Positions 8,250-16,751 of a stretch of 64,000 bases of DNA are shown here, in pieces. Source of the stretch: MWCO01 sp964488865 (lineage in GTDB: Bacteria > Myxococcota_A > Polyangia > Polyangiales > Polyangiaceae); contig CAZAWR010000006.1 in NCBI GenBank assembly GCA_964488865.1, positions 124,001 through 188,000 on the forward strand, in the 5' to 3' direction. The notes beneath the pieces were generated by a model that searched no databases, was not told the DNA's origin, and was given only the letters and a program-made list of their open reading frames with translations. Numbering within the stretch: the first letter of the stretch is position 1; each line of letters starts with the position of its first letter. The position numbers and the translations under genes were made by a program.

Positions 8250-8275
8250 GCCGTTCCACCGGCGAAGGAGCTCTC

Positions 8276-8938
8276 ATGGCAGCACTGACACGTGACCAGA
8301 TCGCCAAGCGAGCCGCCGCGGAGTTGCGCGACGGCTACTACGTCAACCTCGGCATCGGCATGCCCACGCTGGTGTCCAACTTCATTCCCGAGGGGATGCA
8401 GGTGTTCATGCAGAGCGAGAACGGCTTGCTCGGGATGGGCCCCTACCCCACCGAAGCGGAGCTCGACGCTGACCTCATCAACGCGGGCAAGGAGACCGTC
8501 ACGATGGTCCCGGGCGCTTCGATTTTCTCGAGCGCCGACTCGTTCGCGCAGATCCGCGGGGGCCACATCAACCTCGCGATCCTCGGCGCGATGCAGGTGT
8601 CGGAGTTCGGGGATCTCGCCAACTGGATGATCCCGGGCAAGATGGTGAAGGGCATGGGCGGCGCGATGGATCTCGTGGCGGCGGCGCGTCGCGTGGTGGT
8701 TATCATGGACCACTGCTCGAAGGCTGGTGAGCCAAAGATCTTGCGGTCTTGCAGCTTGCCGCTCACGGGAAGGCGCGTCGTGCATCGCATCATCACGGAC
8801 CTCGCCGTGATCGACGTGACCCCGAAGGGGCTCGTGCTTCGGGAGTTCGTGGAGGGGATGACGCCCGAGGAGATTCAGAAGAAGACAGAGCCGAAGCTCA
8901 AGGTCCCGGCGGATGTGAAGACCATTGCCGTCGGGTGA
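8276..8938 (+). CDS. scoB: 3-oxoacid CoA-transferase subunit B
   Basis: Beta subunit carrying the catalytic glutamate that forms the enzyme-CoA thioester. The active-site Glu is in SENGLLGMGP (about residue 46), and the GIGMPTLVSNF and GGHINLAILGAMQVS blocks are typical. Length 220 aa is normal. The ATG at 8276 follows a GAAGGAG ribosome binding site. The stop codon overlaps the folC start (TGATG), so the three genes scoA-scoB-folC form one transcription unit. Confidence 0.95.
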   Translation: MAALTRDQIAKRAAAELRDGYYVNLGIGMPTLVSNFIPEGMQVFMQSENGLLGMGPYPTEAELDADLINAGKETVTMVPGASIFSSADSFAQIRGGHINLAILGAMQVSEFGDLANWMIPGKMVKGMGGAMDLVAAARRVVVIMDHCSKAGEPKILRSCSLPLTGRRVVHRIITDLAVIDVTPKGLVLREFVEGMTPEEIQKKTEPKLKVPADVKTIAVG

Positions 8939-10161
8939 TGGCGCTCCCTGACCTTCTCGCTCGCGTATACGCGCGCGCCCCGCGAGGCATCGAGCTCGGG
9001 CTCGACCGGGTACGTCAAGCCGTGGACGCGCTTGGTCATCCCGAACGGGCGTGGGTTGTCCTCCACATCGCCGGGACCAACGGCAAGGGAAGCGTTGCCG
9101 CGATCTCGTCGCTGGCTCTGGAACGTGCGGGCTATCGGGTGGGACTCTTCACGTCCCCTCACCTCCACCGATTCGCGGAGCGGATACGTGTCAACCAGGA
9201 GCCGACCGGCGACGATCTCCTCGCGCACTCCCTCGAGCAGGCCCTGGCTTTCGACCTGACGTTCTTCGAGGTCGCCTTCGTGGCTTCGCTGATGGCGTTT
9301 CGGGAGTCTGGCGTGGACTGCGCCGTGCTCGAGGTAGGGATGGGCGGCAGGCTGGACGCGACGAACATCGTCGAGGCCCCTGCCGCAACCGCGGTCACCC
9401 GGATCGCGCTGGATCACACGTCGGTGCTTGGGGGCACGTTGCGCGAGATCGCGTACGAGAAGGCGTGCATTGCGAAGCCACGTTGCCCGATGGTGATCGG
9501 GCCCATGGATGGGGAAGCTCGCGATCACGTACGGGCCGTGGCGGTGGCGCGTGGAGCTTTGCCTGTGGAGTGGGCGGAGCGAACACCTTGGGGTGAGGCG
9601 CCGATGAGGACGGCGCTTGCGGGGCAGCATCAACAGGACAACGCGTCCTTGGCGGCTGCACTCTGCTTCCACGCCGCACGAAAGCTCGATCGTCTGACGC
9701 TCGCACACGTGCAGGAAGCGGTCGCGGGAGTCTCCTGGCCTGGACGGATGGAGTCTATTTATCGTGATGGAGCGGAGATCCTGCTCGATGGTGCGCACAA
9801 CCCGGATGGGGTCGAGGCTCTTGCTTCGCACCTGGGAAGCCGTTGCGTCGATCCGTCACGCGTGGCCATCGTGTTCGGGGCGATGCGGGACAAGTCGTGG
9901 AGGGTAATGGTGGAGCGGCTACGGTCGGAGGCCCTCCATCGGTTCTATGTAGAGCCTCGAGGTCGGGCTCCCGCTTCGTTGGAGGAACTGAGCGCGGTCG
10001 CGGACGGGCGAGGGTGCCGTTCGGTGGAAGAGGCGATCGAGCGAGCGGCGCTTGCGGTTGGGGCGGGAGGGCTGGTGGTGGTGTGCGGGTCGCTATTTCT
10101 TGTGGCGGAGGCGCGCGCCATGTTGCTTGGTCTCGAATCGGATCCCATGGTTGCGCTGTGA
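8938..10161 (+). CDS. folC: Dihydrofolate synthase/folylpolyglutamate synthase
   Basis: ATP-dependent ligase that adds glutamate to dihydropteroate or to folates; cytosolic. The 407-residue product shows the P-loop GTNGKGS (about residue 45), the FTSPHLHRFAERIRVN folate-loop segment, EVGMGGRLDATN, the carbamylated-Lys region YEKACIAKP, and the C-terminal domain motif DGAHNPDG. The ATG overlaps the scoB stop as TGATG, giving coupled translation. It is one of the most confidently assigned genes here. Its linkage to CoA-transferase subunits is not a pathway link and probably only reflects operon packing. Confidence 0.95.
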   Translation: MALPDLLARVYARAPRGIELGLDRVRQAVDALGHPERAWVVLHIAGTNGKGSVAAISSLALERAGYRVGLFTSPHLHRFAERIRVNQEPTGDDLLAHSLEQALAFDLTFFEVAFVASLMAFRESGVDCAVLEVGMGGRLDATNIVEAPAATAVTRIALDHTSVLGGTLREIAYEKACIAKPRCPMVIGPMDGEARDHVRAVAVARGALPVEWAERTPWGEAPMRTALAGQHQQDNASLAAALCFHAARKLDRLTLAHVQEAVAGVSWPGRMESIYRDGAEILLDGAHNPDGVEALASHLGSRCVDPSRVAIVFGAMRDKSWRVMVERLRSEALHRFYVEPRGRAPASLEELSAVADGRGCRSVEEAIERAALAVGAGGLVVVCGSLFLVAEARAMLLGLESDPMVAL

Positions 10162-10184
10162 GTGATGCCCTGGAGCGGACAACG

Positions 10185-11921
10185 ATGCCACGAGCGGCCC
10201 TCGTGGTCTGGACCCTGGGTGTGGTTGCAACCGGGGTCGCAGTGTCCGCAAGGATGCTCGGCGACTTCGACCTGCCCTGGCACCTAGCGTTCGGACGGCT
10301 CATCGCTACCACCAAGTCCATCCCGCGGGTCGACGACCTTGCCTACACACACCGCCCGATCGAGTACGCGGAGTTCGTAGCGGACCTTCTGCTGTACGGA
10401 CTGATGAGCCTCGGAGGACCGCTCGGGTTGCAGGTACTGGGCGGCGTGCTCACCATGCTGGTTCTCTGGGTAGTGTCCATCAAGCTTCGCAGTGGGCCCG
10501 CTGGCGTCCTCGTGGCAGCCTCGGCGATCGCGGCAGCAGGCGCATGGTTCATCGTTCGTCCCGCGACGCTCTCCTTCGTCCTCATCGCGTGGACAGCGGT
10601 CGCTCTGGAGATCCACCGTTCAATTCCCCGATCGCGCGCAGGACGGGCGACCCTGGCTTCGCTCGTTCCGGTGCACCTGGCTTGGGCCAATCTGCACGGG
10701 TTCGTCGTGATCGGTGTGGCCATGGTGGTTGCCTACCTCCTGTATCGAGCCGCCTGCGCGGGCGTGCGGGGACGTCTTCCGAGGCTGCTGCCGACGACAG
10801 ACGCAACAGATCTTCGGTGGACGTCGGGGGTCGCTATAGGCGTACTCGGCGCGTCGATGGTCAACCTGGCTGGCCCCAAGCTCTTGCTGGGACCGTTGCG
10901 CGCGATCCCGGACGTGGGCAGGGTCACGGAATGGGAGCCAACCTCCCTCGGGTTCCTGTTGCACCATGAGCCTGTCGCGCTCGTCTACGCAATCCTGGTG
11001 GTGGCCTTGCTGGTGCTCGGCCGCGAGCCTGCGTCGAAAGTTCGGACCCCGTCGACGTGGGACGTCGGCGTCGCGCTCATGGGGTTGGTTCTGGCGTCTT
11101 CCGCGGTGCGCCTCGTCGCGGTCGCGGCGATACTCACCGCGCCCATGGCAGCGCGGCGACTCGCGGGGCTGCTGCCGTCCACCCCACGGGCCTGGCTCAC
11201 GTCGAGCCTCGCCCCCGTGCTTCTCGCGTTGTGGATGCTGATGCGTCCGGGAACCACCTTTGGGGTCGGGTTCGAACCGGATCACTTCCCGGAACCGGCG
11301 GTGCAGTTTGTGCGCGACCACAAGGTCGCTGGGCCCATGTGGAACTCCTCCGTCTATGGGGGCTACCTCTCCTGGCGCTTGTACCCACAGCATCGCGTCC
11401 TGATCGACGGGCGGACGGGCTGGGTACACGAGCCTCGGGTGGTTGCGCTCGCGTCGCGAAGCGAGCGAGAGCCAGACGCGTTTCGAGCGCTGGACCAAGA
11501 ATTCGGCTTCCAGTGGGCGATCTGCCGCGCGTTCGAGGGCGAGGTTTTCGGTTTACCGCTTGCGGCCGACGCCGCCTGGGCGATGGTGTTCTGGGATGAC
11601 GTGAGCGCAGTCTACGTTCGCCGGGACGGCGTCAACCGCGAGCTTGCCGCGTATGGGTACCGGTTGCTTCGGCATTTGACGCCGCTCGCTGCAGTGGTGG
11701 ACCTTGCCGTTCGAGGGGAGCGCGTGGCGGATCTTGGGCACGACGCGGGATTGGCGACGGACCAAGCGCCGGCGAGTGCACGCGCGGCATTCCTGGCAGT
11801 TTGTGCGGCGATCGCGCAGCGCGACGCAACCGGGTATGCTCGGGCCATGGATCGGCTGCGGGAGTTGTCGCCTAGCAGAGGGCCGGTGGAGGTTCTGGAG
11901 AGGGCGTGGAGTGGAACCTGA
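10185..11921 (+). CDS. Multi-pass membrane protein, GT-C-like, unknown function
   Basis: About 578 residues with roughly ten hydrophobic helices in the first 420 residues and a soluble C-terminal region. The start of the protein has DFDLPWHLAFGRLI, then IPRVDDLAYTH and EYAEFVADLLLYGL. This D-x-D-x-x-W-H arrangement in the first external loop is found in uncharacterised GT-C-like membrane proteins that may use lipid-linked sugars. The substrate is unknown. ATG at 10185 follows GGAG nine bases upstream; a GTG at 10158 would overlap the folC stop. The next gene starts shortly after and is also a membrane glycosyltransferase candidate, so the two may act together in surface glycan assembly. Confidence 0.7.
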   Translation: MPRAALVVWTLGVVATGVAVSARMLGDFDLPWHLAFGRLIATTKSIPRVDDLAYTHRPIEYAEFVADLLLYGLMSLGGPLGLQVLGGVLTMLVLWVVSIKLRSGPAGVLVAASAIAAAGAWFIVRPATLSFVLIAWTAVALEIHRSIPRSRAGRATLASLVPVHLAWANLHGFVVIGVAMVVAYLLYRAACAGVRGRLPRLLPTTDATDLRWTSGVAIGVLGASMVNLAGPKLLLGPLRAIPDVGRVTEWEPTSLGFLLHHEPVALVYAILVVALLVLGREPASKVRTPSTWDVGVALMGLVLASSAVRLVAVAAILTAPMAARRLAGLLPSTPRAWLTSSLAPVLLALWMLMRPGTTFGVGFEPDHFPEPAVQFVRDHKVAGPMWNSSVYGGYLSWRLYPQHRVLIDGRTGWVHEPRVVALASRSEREPDAFRALDQEFGFQWAICRAFEGEVFGLPLAADAAWAMVFWDDVSAVYVRRDGVNRELAAYGYRLLRHLTPLAAVVDLAVRGERVADLGHDAGLATDQAPASARAAFLAVCAAIAQRDATGYARAMDRLRELSPSRGPVEVLERAWSGT

Positions 11922-11988
11922 AGATCGACGGCAAGACTCCCATGCTCGGTCAGCACGTAGCATCGCTCACGCGCCTCTGGAATTGGCT

Positions 11989-13701
11989 ATGAAGGGACTG
12001 CGCCGAGTCCTGGGGACTCACACTGTTTCGCCCCAGGAATCCGCCGTCCAGACAACACGGGCCCGCGAGCTTCGTTTGGTTGGAGTCCTCGTCATCCTCC
12101 TCGTCTGGGCGTTCTTCCTTGTGACCGGTTTGGTGGGGCTCGACTTCGGCCGACACTGGGACGAGCTTGGCCTCACGCTCGCCGTGGCAGAAACGCTGCG
12201 CACGGGTGTTTTTCTGCCCGTGTTCTACGTCTACCCCTCGGTTCCGTACTGGCTAACGCTTGTCCCCGAGCTCTCGAACTTCTGTGCCGGCCTTCCGGAA
12301 GCGGCCCAGTGCATATCCCAAGTGGATGCCGCGCTGCCCATGTCGTGGATACCGTGCTACGAAGCCTGGACGGAAAGCGCCGTGGCGCAGTTCGACCCTG
12401 ACCATTTGGCGTTGCGCGCACGGGTGCTGTTCTTGTCATTGAGCTCCCTGTCTGTGATCTTCACGGCCTTGCTCGCGTGGCGATGGCGTGGGCGCATGGC
12501 AGAAGCCGTCTTGGCCGCCTCAATCCTGGGGTTGTCCTGGGAGACGGCGTACCACGCGCGGTGGACCGCCCCGGACGCTGTGCTGATGGCCGTGAGCGCT
12601 GCCACGTTGTGGCTCATCGCAGAAGCCTTGGCCCGCAACGACACGCGCTGGCTTCATGCGGCAACGGTCACCGCGGCCGTCGGAACAGCTACCAAGCTGA
12701 CCGGAGGAATCCTGCTCCTGCCCGTGCTCCTCGCTGGAACGATGATGCTGGCACCAGCACCCCTTCAATGGGGAGCAGTGGCCCGTCGGACGCTGCAACT
12801 TGGTGGTCTCTTCGTTGTCGCGTTCTTGCTCCTCTGTCCGGGCCCCATCGTCGAGCCATTCCAGTTCCTCATCGAGATCCTCCATGAGCGGAAGCACTAC
12901 GCAACAGGCCACGGCGCCTATACGGTCGGGCTGGGACCCGAGCATCTGTTTCGCATGACCACCTACCTGCTGAAGTCCTGGTACTCCCCTTATGGATGGG
13001 CGGGAGCTGTTCTCGGATCGTGCGCGATCTTCGGCGCTATTCGCGCGCGGACGGCGAACCCGAGAACGTTCCTGGTGCTGGTGGTTCCTTTGGTTCTCTA
13101 CGTGCTCTACCTGTCCACCCAGCGTGTCATGTTCGTGCGCAACCTTCTTCTGCTGCTCCCTGTGCTCGCGACGTGTGCTGCCTGGGGAGTCCTGGCACTG
13201 GCGGAGTTCTGGCGGCCGCGGGTCGCGAAGCCGGTCGTGCTTGTTCTTGCCGTCGTGTTGCTTGCATCCAACGCGTTCTGGCTCGCCTCCCGGGCAAGTG
13301 CGATCGCGTCCTCGGATTGGAGCGCAGATGTCCACCGGGCGCATGAGATCGTGGCGTCCAACCGCTCCACCACTTTCTTCTTGTCGCCTGGGCTCCGCAC
13401 GTCGATGGAGCAGCTGCATCTCCCACCTCCGATCAACGTAACGGACGAGCCGACGCAATCGTCCATCGTGGTCTCCTGGCTGAAAGAACTCCCCGTGGAC
13501 GCGGTGCCTGCAAATCGGAGCGGGACCTTCGCGCTAGGCTTGGCAGCCCCCCACGTGAACCTCGACAACTACCCCACGTGGGTCGATCGGGATGTGGTCG
13601 TGGCCGTCGAGACCCCGACGCTTCCACCCAGCTTGCTAGCAGGATTGGCCTCGCCAGCGGTCCCGAAGCCTCCGCGGGAAGGCGTTCCCGACCTGCCCTG
13701 A
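11989..13701 (+). CDS. Glycosyltransferase family 39-like (ArnT/PMT-type) membrane protein
   Basis: About 570 residues with many hydrophobic helices. The first periplasmic loop holds FGRHWDELGL followed by YPSVPYWL. The acidic pair in this loop is where GT39/ArnT enzymes bind the lipid-phosphate sugar donor. Further on, ARWTAPDAVLMAVSAATLWL and TKLTGGILLLPVLL are typical of this superfamily. It probably transfers a sugar from a polyprenyl-phosphate donor to a glycan or protein at the outer face of the inner membrane; acceptor unknown. ATG at 11989 is chosen, while GTG at 11911 would overlap the preceding stop and add 26 hydrophilic residues. Confidence 0.78.
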   Translation: MKGLRRVLGTHTVSPQESAVQTTRARELRLVGVLVILLVWAFFLVTGLVGLDFGRHWDELGLTLAVAETLRTGVFLPVFYVYPSVPYWLTLVPELSNFCAGLPEAAQCISQVDAALPMSWIPCYEAWTESAVAQFDPDHLALRARVLFLSLSSLSVIFTALLAWRWRGRMAEAVLAASILGLSWETAYHARWTAPDAVLMAVSAATLWLIAEALARNDTRWLHAATVTAAVGTATKLTGGILLLPVLLAGTMMLAPAPLQWGAVARRTLQLGGLFVVAFLLLCPGPIVEPFQFLIEILHERKHYATGHGAYTVGLGPEHLFRMTTYLLKSWYSPYGWAGAVLGSCAIFGAIRARTANPRTFLVLVVPLVLYVLYLSTQRVMFVRNLLLLLPVLATCAAWGVLALAEFWRPRVAKPVVLVLAVVLLASNAFWLASRASAIASSDWSADVHRAHEIVASNRSTTFFLSPGLRTSMEQLHLPPPINVTDEPTQSSIVVSWLKELPVDAVPANRSGTFALGLAAPHVNLDNYPTWVDRDVVVAVETPTLPPSLLAGLASPAVPKPPREGVPDLP

Positions 13702-13704
13702 GAA

Positions 13705-14628
13705 CTACGCTCTCCGGAGCAGTTCCCCCCGCAAGCACCCCTCCAATTCCCGATACCGAAACTCGTACCCCAGCGCATCCGCCCGCTTCGGCACCACCCG
13801 GCTCCCCTGCAACAACAGCGTATCCCCCATCTCCCCGAACATCGCCTTGATCGCGAACGACGGCACCGGCAGCACGGTCGGCCGCCGAATCACTTTCCCC
13901 AACGTCTTCGTGAACTCGCGGTTCGTGACCGGCGTGGGCGCCGTGGCATTCACAGCGCCTCGCACGCGATCGTCCACCAGCGCCAGGCGAGCGAGCCCGA
14001 CGACATCCTCGAGCGCCACCCAGCTCATGTACTGCTTGCCGTCGCCCAGCACGCCCCCTGCCCCGAGCTTGAATGCGGGCAGCATTTTCGCGAGTGCGCC
14101 TCCCGACCCCGCGAGCACGATCCCGATGCGCAGCTTCACCACCCGAATACCCGCTTGCTCTGCGGGCTCGGCCGCTTGCTCCCAGGCGCGACATACCTCG
14201 GACAGGAAGCCGTCGCCGGAGGCACTGTCCTCGTCGAGGATCTCGTCGCCACGCGCGCCGTAGTACCCAATAGCGGATGCGACCACGAACACCTTGGGTT
14301 TGTTCTCGAGCCTCGCCGCCGCGGACGCGAGGGTCTTGGTGCCGTTGACGCGGCTCTCGAGGACCTTGCGCTTGCGCTCCTCGGTCCATCTTCCTCCCGC
14401 GATGTTCTCGCCTGCGAGATGAACGACCGCGTCGACGCCCTCCAGCGCCTTGGTGTCCACGGTCTGGCCGTGCGGGTCCCAGAGGATCTTTCCCTCTCCT
14501 TTCCCGGAGGGGTCGCGCACCAGACGATCCACGCGATGCCCCTCGGTCCGGAGGACCTCCACGAGCCGAGACCCGATGAGCCCCGAGGCTCCACTCACCG
14601 CCACCCTGAGGTTTCGATCACCCGCCAT
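13705..14628 (-). CDS. TIGR01777 family NAD(P)-binding oxidoreductase (SDR epimerase-like)
   Basis: Extended SDR protein of the TIGR01777/YfcH group. The dinucleotide-binding motif GASGLIGSRL lies at residues 13-22, VVHLAGENIAGGRW follows at about 68, the SAIGYYG block holds the catalytic Tyr region, and the C-terminal DUF1731 domain is present (LPVPSFAIKAMFGEMGDTLL). Biochemical substrate is not established for the family. Length 307 aa is typical. The gene overlaps the photolyase stop by 11 bases on the same strand, so translation is probably coupled. Pairing of this family with light or DNA-repair genes is seen in various bacteria, which may hint at a shared stress role. Confidence 0.9.
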   Translation of the reverse strand: MAGDRNLRVAVSGASGLIGSRLVEVLRTEGHRVDRLVRDPSGKGEGKILWDPHGQTVDTKALEGVDAVVHLAGENIAGGRWTEERKRKVLESRVNGTKTLASAAARLENKPKVFVVASAIGYYGARGDEILDEDSASGDGFLSEVCRAWEQAAEPAEQAGIRVVKLRIGIVLAGSGGALAKMLPAFKLGAGGVLGDGKQYMSWVALEDVVGLARLALVDDRVRGAVNATAPTPVTNREFTKTLGKVIRRPTVLPVPSFAIKAMFGEMGDTLLLQGSRVVPKRADALGYEFRYRELEGCLRGELLRRA

Positions 14629-16090
14629 CTCGAATGCCCTCCCCGTAGCGACGCAGGTACTCCTGCAGTCGCAGTTTGCGTCGTGTGCTCTCGGACGTCA
14701 TGTAGCGCACCTTGCCGAACACGGGTCGCTCGGGTCCCCAGGCGCGGTCGTAGCGCCCGAGCACCCAGAAGATGCCGCTGACGGAGTTGGGATCGCGGCC
14801 ATCGAGCGCGTACTTGTTGTTGAGCTCGGTCATGATCGCCAGCGCCGCGCGCGGGCTCTCGGACCACGCGAGGATGTTCTTTCCCCAGAGCATGCGAAGG
14901 TAGTTATGCATGCGCCCGTCGCGAACCAACTCGGTCTGGGCCGCGTTCCAGATGGGGTCGTGCGTGCGCGCCTGCTCAAAGGCCGTGAGATCGTAGACGC
15001 GATCGCGCGGGTCCGAAGCGTGCTCCTCCAGCGTGGCTCGCGCCCAGGCGGGGAGCGAGCTGTACTGGTCGTGGTCGTCGCGCTGCCAGGCCATGTTGAA
15101 GCCGAGCTCACGCCATGTGACGAGCTCGTCCAGAAAGGACTCCGCCGCGGCAAACAATCCCCACCAGCCTTCCTTCGCGCCGTTGGCCTTGTCGCCCAGC
15201 CGATCGACGGACCACCCTTCCGCGTCCCACACGGCACTTGCGACCTGATGGGCGCTCACATGTCCGAAGTGGAGGTAGGGCGACAGCCCGCTCGAAGCGT
15301 CGTCGTCCGGGTGATTTCGTTCGAGACCATATCGTCCGAGACGCTCTCGCAGAAACCGCTGGAGCACGCGCAGGCCTTCCTCGAATCCGCCGGTAGCTGG
15401 TGCCGAACGCACGCGATGGTCGAGCGGCAGGCGAGCGACAACATGCTCTGCACGCTCGAGATCGTGGCGACTCGCCATGGCCCAACGGTCGGTGATCGGA
15501 GTCAGCTCGATCGGATCCTTCGGCAAGTCGAACAGCGGGTCCGCGACAGGCATCGTCCTCAGGTGGGGGGCGACCTGCTTCTGCAGAAATCGTCGAAAGT
15601 CGAAGGCGCGGGCGAACACGCCGCTTGCCGCACGCATCGGAAGGAGCCCGTTGCCGTCGACCCCTTCCATACGAACCGGGATCGACCTCGAGGCCGCGGC
15701 GACCATGCGGGGAAGGAAGTATGTGGGGTAGTCGTCCGTGACCACGAGACACGCTCGACGAGCCATCTCACCGAGCAACCCCTTCCCTGCCCCCGGTTCA
15801 GCTTCGACGTACGGCAGGTAGGTCACCCCGTGGCTCCTGAAGTGCCGGTCGTTCGACGCCATGCCCTGAATGACAAACGTATGGAGCCGGTCGCTTGCCC
15901 AGGGGTAAGCGACGCGCAAGGGCTCCAGCACCACGAGCGGCTTGCCGAGTTGCCGGGACCAATCGGCAGCGCGCTGCAAGGCGAAGTTCCACCCCGGGCG
16001 TCGCGCCGCGATCATCCAGTACAGCACGAAGTCCCCGTCGGGTCGGACGGGAGCAGGTTGCAGGGTCTGGATGCGGAGTGATGGGACCAT
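14618..16090 (-). CDS. phr: Class II cyclobutane pyrimidine dimer photolyase
   Basis: FAD-dependent light-driven repair of UV-induced pyrimidine dimers. The protein of about 490 residues has the N-terminal alpha/beta antenna domain (LYWMIAARRPGWNFAL; RLHTFVIQGM) and the C-terminal FAD domain. Class II signatures are clear: ELVTWRELGFNMAW, RDGRMHNYLRMLWGKNILAW, NNKYALDGRDPNSVSGIFW and GRYDRAWGPERPVFGKVRYM. ATG at 16090 gives MVPSLRIQTLQ, the usual N-terminus of the class; a GTG at 16156 would add 22 residues. It is divergent from the bacterioferritin gene. Confidence 0.95.
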   Translation of the reverse strand: MVPSLRIQTLQPAPVRPDGDFVLYWMIAARRPGWNFALQRAADWSRQLGKPLVVLEPLRVAYPWASDRLHTFVIQGMASNDRHFRSHGVTYLPYVEAEPGAGKGLLGEMARRACLVVTDDYPTYFLPRMVAAASRSIPVRMEGVDGNGLLPMRAASGVFARAFDFRRFLQKQVAPHLRTMPVADPLFDLPKDPIELTPITDRWAMASRHDLERAEHVVARLPLDHRVRSAPATGGFEEGLRVLQRFLRERLGRYGLERNHPDDDASSGLSPYLHFGHVSAHQVASAVWDAEGWSVDRLGDKANGAKEGWWGLFAAAESFLDELVTWRELGFNMAWQRDDHDQYSSLPAWARATLEEHASDPRDRVYDLTAFEQARTHDPIWNAAQTELVRDGRMHNYLRMLWGKNILAWSESPRAALAIMTELNNKYALDGRDPNSVSGIFWVLGRYDRAWGPERPVFGKVRYMTSESTRRKLRLQEYLRRYGEGIRDGG

Positions 16091-16223
16091 TGGGAGGCTT
16101 GGATGCGTTGCGCAGTGGTGCGGTTTCCCGGGCAAGGTTCGGGTTGTCGGCGGCACCCTGGGCCCCTAGTATGGGCCCCCTGGCGGCGCAGAACGATCGC
16201 AATCGCGTCGCAAGGAGAGTCCG

Positions 16224-16745
16224 ATGCCGAAAGAGCAGGTCATCCAGGTGTTGAACAAGGCGCGAGCGGACGAGCTCGCCGCGATCCTTCAGTACATGGC
16301 GGATCATTACTCGCTGGACGATGCCGACTACGGCTCGGTGGCAGCGAACATCAAGCTGATCGCGCTCGACGAGATGCGGCACGCAGAGCTGTTCGCGGAG
16401 CGCGTGTACGAGCTGGGGGGAATGCCCGTGGCGGGGCCGAGCATGGCGGCCAAACGCGGACAGAAGATCCAGGAGGCGCTGGAGTACGCGATCGAGCTCG
16501 AGCACAAAGCCATCGCGGACTACAACGAGTACCTCGAGGTGTGTCGCGCGAATCGCGACGCCGTGAGCGCCAAGCTGTTCGAGCAGATCATCGACGAGGA
16601 ACAGATCCACCTCAAGTACATCGACAACGTGGCGGGGCACATCCGTGAACTCGGGCCGGCGTATCTGGCTCAGATCGCGGGTGGCGCGGCGGAAGCGCCT
16701 GTTCCTCGGCGCGGCTTCGTGGCTTCGCAGGGCGGAGCGGCGTAG
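16224..16745 (+). CDS. bfr: Bacterioferritin/ferritin-like iron storage protein
   Basis: Four-helix-bundle ferritin-like protein of 173 residues that oxidises and stores iron. Di-iron ligands are in place: Glu in ADELAAILQYMADHY, the DEMRHAE motif (Glu and His, with the Met that can bind haem in bacterioferritins), Glu in IELEHKAIADYNEYL, and DEEQIHLKYI. A strong AAGGAG ribosome binding site precedes the ATG at 16224. The C-terminal 25 residues are an Ala/Gly-rich extension beyond the fold. It stands alone; no partner ferredoxin gene is next to it. Confidence 0.92.
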   Translation: MPKEQVIQVLNKARADELAAILQYMADHYSLDDADYGSVAANIKLIALDEMRHAELFAERVYELGGMPVAGPSMAAKRGQKIQEALEYAIELEHKAIADYNEYLEVCRANRDAVSAKLFEQIIDEEQIHLKYIDNVAGHIRELGPAYLAQIAGGAAEAPVPRRGFVASQGGAA

Positions 16746-16751
16746 CGGCAC

